Shown here piece after piece: positions 1 through 5,947 of a stretch of DNA of 24,859 nucleotides. The notes beneath the pieces are model-generated. The model saw only the letters and a list, made by a program, of their open reading frames with translations, ran no database searches and was not told the origin of the DNA. The stretch spans positions 1-24,859 of the forward strand of contig CAYFOI010000022.1 in NCBI GenBank assembly GCA_964344725.1, in the 5' to 3' direction. Numbering within the stretch: position 1 is the stretch's first letter; every line of letters starts with the position of its first letter. The DNA comes from CG2-30-44-17 sp964344725 (GTDB lineage: Bacteria; Patescibacteriota; Gracilibacteria; UBA1369; UBA12470). The translations under genes were made by a program, and so were the position numbers.

Positions 1-232
1 CCCAAATTCTTCTAAGTTTTTGCCAAGTTACGCACCCGAAAATGAACGGTAGCTTGCCTCTGATCTATATGTTGTGCTTGCAGGCAGCTAAAAGCTGTAG
101 CTTAAAATTTCAGTGATGTAGGCTTCGTGAAAGAGTTTAGTCTAAATAAGCGAAATTGGGAAGGAATGTTCGATCGCTAATTGCCACATTAGTCTTAAAT
201 AAGTAAAATGTGCTTCGCAATGAAAATGTAAA
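1..232. other. Non-coding leader region of the element with small hairpins
   Basis: No gene is supported here. The stretch holds an imperfect stem (AGC.TGCCT near 51-59 against AGGCAGCT at 82-89) overlapping a short hairpin at 85-97 (CAGCT, AAA, AGCTG). It also holds the imperfect direct repeat TTTAGTCTAAATAAG (136-150) / ATTAGTCTTAAATAAG (188-203). The second copy fills the spacer of the predicted promoter of the next gene, where a repressor site could lie. Confidence 0.35.
181..209 (+). promoter_or_regulatory. Predicted sigma-70-type promoter of the TPR/winged-helix gene
   Basis: TTGCCA (181-186) is followed after exactly 17 bases by TAAAAT (204-209), giving an expected start near 216, about 17 bases before the ATG at 233. 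The spacer contains the second copy of a TTAGTCT(T)AAATAAG repeat, possibly an operator. No Shine-Dalgarno sequence follows. Confidence 0.5.
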
Positions 233-2446
233 ATGAATATGAAAAAAAAGAAGATAATCATAAATTCAAAGCTAGCTAACTTGTGGGGACTTTTAGAAGA
301 AGGCAAGAAGTACCCCACAAGTACAGAGTTTGATATAGAGAGTGTTGCAAAGAAAAAAGATGGATTTGAAATAAAGTATAGTTATTCTGATCTCAATAGA
401 AAAACACACAACAAGGTTCTAAATGCGAACAAACAAAAAATACCTCCTCTAGCTGCCGCAGTAGTCGCGTTTATCATCGATTCGGTCTACGACGATTTCT
501 TTGATAAACCAAAAAAATTTGATCTTGGAAAAGAAGTATTAGACCTATTGAGAATTGCAATAATGAAAGATGAATCCTCTGAATTTATACCATTTTGTGA
601 CTGTAGAGAAGAATACTGTCTCCCATATTATGTGCTGTCAAAATCACCGTTAAGAGCTGAAAAAGCACCTTTTGAGTGGGATAAAAAATTACTATTAGAC
701 AGAATGTTGTCCGTTATGGAGGCTGTCGATGTTTTTCCAAATTTTTATATAAAAATGGCAGACTTGGAACATAATACTCTCAAAAAAGTAGCGATCCTTA
801 AAAGAGGATTCGAGAAATTCCCTAACAGCATAGAAGTGCTTTTTACGCTTACCAAGGTTAAGTTTGAATTTGGAGACATTAACGACTCTAAAACTCTTTT
901 GTATGATTTCAAGGGCGAATTAGATCAGGAATCGTACGATTTGCTAGTTGAGATTCACCTAGCATTAAAAGAATACAACGAGGCGCAAAAAATTCTTGAG
1001 AGATCTAAAAAGAAAGGCTTGGTTGAAGATATGAAGTATTTTTTTAAAGCAGGTGTTATTGCGTATTATAAAAAGCAGTATAAAAAAGCGATTGAGCATT
1101 TAACAAAAGCGATAGAGCACGATTTAGAAAAAGATTATTTCTTCGACTGGAACTTCCACGAGATCGCCACTTTTATAATTGGCTCATTACACGAATTGGG
1201 AGAATACGATAAAATGTCTATCGTAATCAATGATTTAACGGAAGACAAAAACGAAGATGCGTACATAAGGAATGCCATCAAGTGTTTGCCTGTTTTGGAA
1301 AAAGTTTTAAAGAAATGTAGTATTGACGACTCGTACAAGTTGAAAAAGGTTCTTTGTCATATGTATTACGAGGTGTATATAAGAAAATCTACTCCAGTAG
1401 TATCAAATGTTATTTCTAGAAAACTTTCAAAAGAAGAGTCTGCAAAAATTAGAAAGGCGCTATCGTATGCCGAATCCATAAAGGATTATTTTTCTCCATT
1501 TAATAAAAAGATATACGAATGGGGAGCATATTTTTTACTTGCACTTAAAAAACAAGAAGAAGCATTCAGGTATGCTCTTGTGGCAGAATCCTCTATTCTT
1601 GGCGAACACATTTTACTTGAGAATTGTAAAAATTATTTCAGGGACAACTTTTTTGAAGAGGTAGAATCATTAGGGGAAAACGCCAACCTTTTATATTTAT
1701 TCGCAACCAACGATTATCTTCTAAACTATTTCTGGAAAAGGAAGGATTACACCGCAATCATAAAGATTTTCAAGATGGTCTCGGATCAGCATAAAACAAG
1801 CACTTTACTAAAAGAATTCGACAGAAATCTTTTCGAGATTGCCTACTCAATGAAAGAGTGCGGCGAATTAGAAAAAGCAAAAGAGCTTTACGAAGAATAC
1901 CTCAAGAGGGTTGGCGCCTCATCCTCGGTTTTTAATAATCTTGCGATGATTTACAAAGATAAAGGCGAATTAGAAAAAGCAAAAGAGCTTATAAAAAAAG
2001 CAAAAAAACTAGCCGACGATGATGATAAAATTGTAAACAACAACTATAAAGAACTTGTCGGTGGAGGAGAAGAAAATGAAGGGGAGAAAGAATCAAAACA
2101 GCAAACAGATTACTTGGCGGTAACCTTCAATGAAGAAAATGGGGATGTGTTTATTGGAGGCAAGAAAGCTGGAAATCTAAAACCTTCTACTCCACACTAT
2201 GTATTTTTCCATCTTTTATTCCAGAAAGCCAATTCTCCAGTAAGTCACGACGAGATAAAGGAAGTCATAAAAAAGAAATGTGATACACAATCACACATCA
2301 GCCTTACGGCACAGCAAATAGCTAACAAATTAAAAAGCGATTTAAAGAACAAAATAAAAGGAGTTGAACAGATAATTGCCCCGACAAAGACGCTTAATAA
2401 AGAGAACGCCTACATATTGAGCAGAAAAATAGTAGAAAACAGTTAG
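233..2446 (+). CDS. TPR-repeat protein with C-terminal winged-helix-like domain
   Basis: The product is 737 residues. The N-terminal ~170 residues have no recognisable fold. From about residue 180 to 605 the chain is helical with TPR-like periodicity, clearest at about 540-605, where two repeats each contain GELEKAKEL exactly 34 residues apart. An acidic linker (GGGEENEGEKE) leads to a C-terminal domain (about 630-737) beginning DYLAVTFNEENGDVFIGG. Its pattern, a short beta hairpin followed by helices, resembles the winged-helix effector domain of OmpR/SARP-type regulators. A cytoplasmic regulator or scaffold that binds a partner through TPRs and DNA through its C-terminus is inferred. There is no signal peptide or membrane segment. 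The start at 233 is followed by a second in-frame ATG at 239, and either could be used. It is the first gene of the rightward series in view. The exact family is not recognised. Confidence 0.72.
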   Translation: MNMKKKKIIINSKLANLWGLLEEGKKYPTSTEFDIESVAKKKDGFEIKYSYSDLNRKTHNKVLNANKQKIPPLAAAVVAFIIDSVYDDFFDKPKKFDLGKEVLDLLRIAIMKDESSEFIPFCDCREEYCLPYYVLSKSPLRAEKAPFEWDKKLLLDRMLSVMEAVDVFPNFYIKMADLEHNTLKKVAILKRGFEKFPNSIEVLFTLTKVKFEFGDINDSKTLLYDFKGELDQESYDLLVEIHLALKEYNEAQKILERSKKKGLVEDMKYFFKAGVIAYYKKQYKKAIEHLTKAIEHDLEKDYFFDWNFHEIATFIIGSLHELGEYDKMSIVINDLTEDKNEDAYIRNAIKCLPVLEKVLKKCSIDDSYKLKKVLCHMYYEVYIRKSTPVVSNVISRKLSKEESAKIRKALSYAESIKDYFSPFNKKIYEWGAYFLLALKKQEEAFRYALVAESSILGEHILLENCKNYFRDNFFEEVESLGENANLLYLFATNDYLLNYFWKRKDYTAIIKIFKMVSDQHKTSTLLKEFDRNLFEIAYSMKECGELEKAKELYEEYLKRVGASSSVFNNLAMIYKDKGELEKAKELIKKAKKLADDDDKIVNNNYKELVGGGEENEGEKESKQQTDYLAVTFNEENGDVFIGGKKAGNLKPSTPHYVFFHLLFQKANSPVSHDEIKEVIKKKCDTQSHISLTAQQIANKLKSDLKNKIKGVEQIIAPTKTLNKENAYILSRKIVENS
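1862..1990 (+). repeat. Perfect 27-bp direct repeat within consecutive TPR units
   Basis: Positions 1862-1888 and 1964-1990 are identical over 27 bases, start-to-start distance 102 bp (34 codons, one TPR unit). Both encode GELEKAKEL in the same register. Flanking sequence differs, so identity at the DNA level points to recent duplication or gene conversion rather than protein-level selection alone. Confidence 0.85.
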
Positions 2447-2553
2447 AGCTCTTAAAAACCCTTTAGAAAAATTACAGATTCTTTGTAGTTAGAAAGAATG
2501 CCAATTAGCCCACAATGGTTACGCTTTACAAGCTAACCTATTTTTTTATGAAA

Positions 2554-2799
2554 ATGAGAAACGATTATTTCATTACTTCTGACTTTCCTTTAGGAGTGAC
2601 CCTTTTGAGTCTTGGATTTAGCCTTGAAAGTATTTCAAGAGAAGATTCAAGAAGAGCATCTTTTTATTTCCAAAGAGAGGAGTCGCTAGACAAGACCGTT
2701 CAGGCTTTTTGGCGTGACGATCTTCGCATAGAGCCTAAACAGTTCTACTTGAATCAGAAGTTACTTAAGAGCCGTATTTTTGAAACTCACAAATGCTAA
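2554..2799 (+). CDS. Small DUF5659-like protein
   Basis: The open frame begins at an ATG at 2515, but the conserved-looking part starts at MRNDYFITSDFPLG. I therefore prefer the ATG at 2554 (2548 is also in frame), giving about 81 residues. The pattern is N-D-Y-F-x-T-x-D-F, then a G-F turn, then a strand ending in FYFQRE, then an aromatic/basic helix (AFWRDDLRIEPKQFYLNQKLLKSRIF). It matches my memory of DUF5659, a short family often seen in phage and CPR mobile-element gene clusters with no known role; the name is from memory. There is no membrane segment. Its stop codon lies inside the start of the next small gene (7-bp overlap), so the two are probably translated together. The function is unknown. 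Confidence 0.6.
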   Translation: MRNDYFITSDFPLGVTLLSLGFSLESISREDSRRASFYFQREESLDKTVQAFWRDDLRIEPKQFYLNQKLLKSRIFETHKC

Positions 2800-2936
2800 C
2801 AGATAAACAAATCGAACAATTCAGAATCTTATTTAAAAAACGCTTTGGAAAAGAAATAAGCAGAGAAGAGGCATACGAGCGCGGTATGAAGCTAATCACC
2901 CTTATGAAAGCAGTCTATAACCCCAAATCACTATGA
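2793..2936 (+). CDS. 47-residue conserved-looking small protein
   Basis: The frame MLTDKQIEQFRILFKKRFGK continues with EISREEAYERG and a helix (MKLITLMKAVYNP), ending in TGA at 2934-2936. The ATG lies within the last codons of the DUF5659-like gene. The stop overlaps the next ATG in an ATGA arrangement at 2933-2936, so it is coupled on both sides. The F-G-K-E-I-S-x-E-E-A motif followed by an amphipathic helix is one I recall from many tiny ORFs in CPR genomes, always unnamed. The high charge and coupling to replication-type genes suggest a cytoplasmic accessory protein of the element. The function is unknown, and I infer that it is real from the double overlap and protein-like composition. 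Confidence 0.6.
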   Translation: MLTDKQIEQFRILFKKRFGKEISREEAYERGMKLITLMKAVYNPKSL

Positions 2937-3475
2937 AAAAGAACTATGTAAATGCGCTTCTTGAAGATAAAGAAACTCAACAGTTTCTCAAGGAAATGAT
3001 TTTGCAGAAAGCAGACAGGCACTACGAATTATATAAAGGAATTCTTTCCGAAGAAGAGATTGAAAAACTAATTCAAGGGAAACTGACTCCAGGAGACCTA
3101 CTAAAGATAGTAAATAACGAAATAGCAAAAGATGAAATAGCCCTGATTGAGAGAGACCTGTCATCAATGTGTTATTCGTTAAACAAGAGTCAAAATCGAG
3201 TCCCTAAAAACACTCGATGGGAACAAGCATACGATCACGCAACGCAGGGGGTCAGGATAGAAGATGTTGCAAGCAATTTGCTCGGAATAACAAATTTCAG
3301 AAGAAACATAAAGTGTCCGTTTCACGAAGATAAAAGCCCTTCACTTAAAATTTACCCTGACAATAACAGATTTGTTTGCTTCGGGTGCGGGGCGAGAGGA
3401 TCACCGATCGATTTTGTTATGAAATACAAAAACTGCTCCTTTAAAGAAGCAGTTCAATACCTATCTAATTTGTAA
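2933..3475 (+). CDS. Primase-type CHC2 zinc-finger protein
   Basis: The product is 180 residues. The C-terminal ~80 residues carry the DnaG-type zinc-binding domain: C128-P-F-H131 in IKCPFHEDKSPSLKIYP, then C149-F-G-C152 in FVCFGCGARGSPIDFVM, and the usual F-x-E-A-V-x-Y-L helix (170-177). DnaG uses this domain to read the template and start primers. There is no RNA polymerase (TOPRIM) domain, since the protein ends right after the zinc finger. The N-terminal ~100 residues are helical and unrecognised. It is coupled to the preceding gene (ATGA overlap) and lies 13 bases before the ATPase gene, so the pair probably forms a replication-initiation module in which catalysis is supplied by the host primase or another gene outside the window. 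A single-domain regulator of the host primase is an alternative. Confidence 0.8.
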   Translation: MKKNYVNALLEDKETQQFLKEMILQKADRHYELYKGILSEEEIEKLIQGKLTPGDLLKIVNNEIAKDEIALIERDLSSMCYSLNKSQNRVPKNTRWEQAYDHATQGVRIEDVASNLLGITNFRRNIKCPFHEDKSPSLKIYPDNNRFVCFGCGARGSPIDFVMKYKNCSFKEAVQYLSNL

Positions 3476-3488
3476 TCAAAATATACTA

Positions 3489-4790
3489 ATGCTTAATGAG
3501 AATGTCAAAAAAACCATAGAAGAAGTCAAAAAGGAACTAACCCCTAGCGGAGTTGATGTCAATGCAGGTACACAAACTCCGCTAGGGATAAAAGATGTTC
3601 TGAAAGCGGTAAAACACCTTGGAGAAAATCGGGATTATGTTATTAAATCGATCCTCGCGGTATTCATTTCCACCTTTTTAGAAAAGAGAGACCCCGTGTG
3701 GCTAATGATAGTTGGAAATCCAAGTTCAAACAAAACGACTCTAGCAGATTTACCAGAACCACTCTCCGAAGTTTTCAAACTCGACACAATGACTTCAAAC
3801 CCTTTTAGTTCTGGGCAAAGGGAAAAAGAAAAACCAAAAGATTTACTTCCCCTTTTGGATAACAAATGCTTCATAATCAAAGAATATGGAACTTTATTCG
3901 GGCGTAGTGATGAGATGGTAAAACAGTTGATAAGCGACTTGGTTGCCATTTATGACGGCGATTATGCGAAGCACTCCCCTACGAGAGGGACTATCCGCTA
4001 CAAAGTCTATTTTTCGCACATAGGTTGCGTGACTCCGATGTCTTTAAGCTCAAGACAAAAGTATATGAGTGCAGTAGGAGCGAGATTTCTATTTTTAAGG
4101 ATTGAGCCTCTCAATGACGAAGAAAAGAAAGACAGTTTATCAAAAATTTGGGAAGGCGAAGGAGGAATGAGTAAGGAAGAAGTATCAAAAGTCGTTTGCT
4201 CATACTGCATCCAACTTAAAGAAAAACTTCTCCAAGGCGAAGAAATTACATTCAGCGATGATGCAAAGCAAAAACTTAACAACTTTGCGAGCTTAACTGC
4301 ACGAGCAAGAGGAATCGTTATTTCTGATAGGACATCATTTAAAACAGAGGAAGGCAAAACTCGCCATCATTATGAAGTAACAGACATACAGGTGGAAGAG
4401 CCTTTCAGAGCCTTGAAGCAACTCAAGAAATTTGCGAAATGTTTAGCAATTGTTAATGGCAAGAACTCCGTAGAGGATGAAGAACTACAGATCGTTAGAA
4501 GAGTAGTGCTTTCCTCGATGCCCGTAAGAAGAGCTGATATTTTGAAAGTATTTGAGCAAGGGCAAATTTTTACAGCTAAGCAGGCGGCTAAAAAGCTGGA
4601 CAAAAATTACAGGACGGTAAAAAGGAATTTTGATGAACTTGTCGCACTCCAAGTCCTAAAAAGCGACAAAGGAGCTAATGACCTTGCTCGAACTTATACC
4701 TTGCGAGAAGAATTTACAGATATATTTCCCGCTCCTCCGCTAACCGTTGAAGAAACGGCAACTTTGTTTGGAGGAGAAATCGTTAATTAA
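3489..4790 (+). CDS. P-loop ATPase, probable element replication helicase/initiator
   Basis: The product is 433 residues. A P-loop lies at about 76-84, GNPSSNKTT, with Asn in place of the usual second Gly of GxxxxGK[ST]. The likely Walker B strand is CFIIKEYGTLFG, with Lys before Glu instead of Asp-Glu. Next come a region resembling sensor elements (SHIGCVTPMSL) and a basic GARFLFLRI segment that could hold the arginine finger. The C-terminal ~90 residues form a winged-helix-like domain (RRADILKVFEQGQIFTAKQA, then YRTVKRNFDELVALQVL), probably for DNA binding. The arrangement resembles phage and plasmid DUF3987- or MCM-like ATPases that work with a primase; the exact family is not certain. The preceding CHC2 gene supports a replication role. 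A perfect 13-bp inverted repeat lies in its first 100 bases. There is no Shine-Dalgarno sequence before the ATG. Confidence 0.68.
   Translation: MLNENVKKTIEEVKKELTPSGVDVNAGTQTPLGIKDVLKAVKHLGENRDYVIKSILAVFISTFLEKRDPVWLMIVGNPSSNKTTLADLPEPLSEVFKLDTMTSNPFSSGQREKEKPKDLLPLLDNKCFIIKEYGTLFGRSDEMVKQLISDLVAIYDGDYAKHSPTRGTIRYKVYFSHIGCVTPMSLSSRQKYMSAVGARFLFLRIEPLNDEEKKDSLSKIWEGEGGMSKEEVSKVVCSYCIQLKEKLLQGEEITFSDDAKQKLNNFASLTARARGIVISDRTSFKTEEGKTRHHYEVTDIQVEEPFRALKQLKKFAKCLAIVNGKNSVEDEELQIVRRVVLSSMPVRRADILKVFEQGQIFTAKQAAKKLDKNYRTVKRNFDELVALQVLKSDKGANDLARTYTLREEFTDIFPAPPLTVEETATLFGGEIVN
3542..3587. repeat. Perfect 13-bp inverted repeat with 20-base loop
   Basis: CCCTAGCGGAGTT at 3542-3554 is the exact reverse complement of AACTCCGCTAGGG at 3575-3587, separated by 20 bases. 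It lies inside codons 18-33 of the ATPase gene. The arms are more GC-rich than the surrounding gene. In RNA it would form a strong hairpin; in DNA it could be a site for the element's replication or segregation proteins. Confidence 0.9.
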
Positions 4791-4807
4791 AACCTAATCA
4801 AGAAATT

Positions 4808-5479
4808 ATGGCTAAATCAAAAAAGACAAAGGCGCTACAAAAGAAAGAGAAACAGTTGAAAAAACTAGAAAAGAAAAAGGAAGGAATCTATATAGATTCC
4901 TTTAAGAAGACAGCTATGGAGAATTATCAATTGACGGCAGACCCAAAGGCGATAGAGAAGAAAGGCGGAGAAATGATTGAGAAGTATTTCAAGATGAAAA
5001 AAGGAGCTAAAAAAGACGAATTCAGGAAGGAGCTTGAAGATCAAGTAATCGAATATGGAAAGGCTATGTCACTAGATACAAACATACATGCCCTAAATGG
5101 AATAGATTTCAAGATGAGTGGTATGGCTCTGCAAATGATCCGTGAACTAACAAAAGAATGTGAGATAAAAACGCCACAAGACAAAGCCTACTTGCAAATA
5201 GCTGTAAGTGCATTTTGTCGATACCACAGCACAATGAATGAATTTCAAAGTTGGAAAAGCCCACGATACTTATCTCACGAAGTCTCAAGCCTATTGGGAA
5301 CTTTATCAAAAGAAGCGGATCGAGCATTCAGGCAATATCACTCAATCATTCAGTATTTTGAAGCGAAAAAGAATCCACCCTTGATAGTGAATGTTAAGAC
5401 AAAGACAGCCTTTATTGCCCAGAACCAACAGAATGTAGCAACTAACCCAAAACAAGATGAAAACAATGCCTCCGAATGA
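4808..5479 (+). CDS. Lysine-rich coiled-coil protein of unknown function
   Basis: The product is 223 residues. The first ~30 residues are almost entirely Lys/Glu/Gln/Leu (ALQKKEKQLKKLEKKKEG), predicted as a basic coiled coil that might contact DNA. The middle (about 45-190) is helical and globular-looking, with TNIHALNGIDFKMSGMALQM and CEIKTPQDKAYLQIAVSAF. The tail is polar (QNQQNVATNPKQDENNASE). There is no signal peptide, membrane segment or metal motif. It starts 17 bases after the ATPase gene, behind the leader AATTAAAACCTAA that recurs before the recombinase. It overlaps the zinc-ribbon gene by 23 bases. I do not recognise the family; position alone suggests an accessory replication or DNA-binding protein. 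A perfect 22-bp palindrome lies within codons 25-32. Confidence 0.6.
   Translation: MAKSKKTKALQKKEKQLKKLEKKKEGIYIDSFKKTAMENYQLTADPKAIEKKGGEMIEKYFKMKKGAKKDEFRKELEDQVIEYGKAMSLDTNIHALNGIDFKMSGMALQMIRELTKECEIKTPQDKAYLQIAVSAFCRYHSTMNEFQSWKSPRYLSHEVSSLLGTLSKEADRAFRQYHSIIQYFEAKKNPPLIVNVKTKTAFIAQNQQNVATNPKQDENNASE
4881..4902. repeat. Perfect 22-bp palindrome
   Basis: The half-site AAGGAATCTAT (4881-4891) is followed directly by its exact reverse complement (4892-4902) with no spacer. Eleven consecutive self-complementary pairs are rare by chance in a window this size. It lies about 75 bases into the coiled-coil gene. The shape is that of a binding site for a symmetric dimer, possibly one encoded by the element. 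Confidence 0.85.
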
Positions 5480-5792
5480 TTTAGGAAAAATCCTGCTGGA
5501 AGATGAATGCGACAAAATTGTCATCAATGAATTTGTAAAAAAGGCAGAAAAACAGCTTAAAAAAGAGCTTTTATTGTCGGAGGTGGAAATGAACGGTCTC
5601 GAAATAAAACTTGCAAAAACTGACACAGGATACGGAGGAGAGCGTTTTTGGTGGATTTGTCCAGGGTGCAATAAAAGACGCGGAATACTTTATAGACACC
5701 CAGTCAGCCAGATAATTGCTTGTAGAAGCTGTTTGGGATTAAAATACCGATCCAACTCAAGAAAAGGAATGATTGAAAATAAGTTCAGATAG
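5457..5792 (+). CDS. Small zinc-ribbon protein
   Basis: The product is 111 residues. The N-terminal half is helical and charged. The C-terminal half has a four-cysteine zinc ribbon: C68-P-G-C71 in RFWWICPGCNKRRGILYRH and C89-R-S-C92 in IIACRSCLGLKYRS. The pattern of aromatic-CPxC, basic turn, CRxC and L-x-Y-R-S is one I recall from small proteins of phage and integrative elements; no activity is established. The start lies inside the coiled-coil gene (23-bp overlap, different frame); ATGs at 5457 and 5466 are both possible. Its stop lies 7 bases before a possible leader peptide and the structured region upstream of the recombinase. A nucleic-acid-binding accessory role is inferred from the ribbon and the basic residues around it. 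Confidence 0.65.
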   Translation: MKTMPPNDLGKILLEDECDKIVINEFVKKAEKQLKKELLLSEVEMNGLEIKLAKTDTGYGGERFWWICPGCNKRRGILYRHPVSQIIACRSCLGLKYRSNSRKGMIENKFR

Positions 5793-5799
5793 TAATACA

Positions 5800-5853
5800 A
5801 TGAAACCGCTACTCAATCAGCCAAAACCACGAGAGTTTTATTTGTTGCCTTGA
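5800..5853 (+). CDS. Possible 17-residue leader peptide upstream of the recombinase
   Basis: ATG at 5800 opens MKPLLNQPKPREFYLLP and stops at TGA (5851-5853). It starts 7 bases after the zinc-ribbon gene and covers the two 5' arms of the structure at 5808-5914, ending just before the third arm. That is the layout of a translated leader in an attenuator. It may equally be a chance frame. Confidence 0.3.
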   Translation: MKPLLNQPKPREFYLLP

Positions 5854-5918
5854 AGGGGCGACTGTGTCAACAAGAGACTCTCGGGTCTGGCGTTGAGTAG
5901 CCACAGTCGTCCCTTTTT
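5808..5918 (+). ncRNA. Candidate structured RNA: pseudoknot or attenuator before the recombinase
   Basis: There are three pairings. Arm A is GCTACTCAA (5808-5816) with TTGAGTAGC (5893-5901), extended inward by GCCA (5820-5823) with TGGC (5888-5891). Arm B is CGAGAGT (5830-5836) with ACTCTCG (5877-5883), extended past a bulge by ACC with GGT. Arm C is 5854-5866 (AGGGGCGACTGTG) with 5902-5914 (CACAGTCGTCCCT), 13 pairs including one G-U. A and B are nested. C starts inside their loop and pairs outside them, so the whole is a pseudoknot, or A/B and C form at different times. Arm C ends in a run of five T, as in an intrinsic terminator. The recombinase ATG follows about 35 bases later. I do not recognise a known RNA family. 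Confidence 0.55.
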
Positions 5919-5947
5919 GGAATTAAAACCTAACAAACCCTAACATT

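Noticed and set aside
1..232. Left attachment site (copy of the tRNA-Asp 3' end)
   Set aside because: I compared the tRNA 3' sequence with this region and saw no matching stretch, so the left end is probably outside the window.
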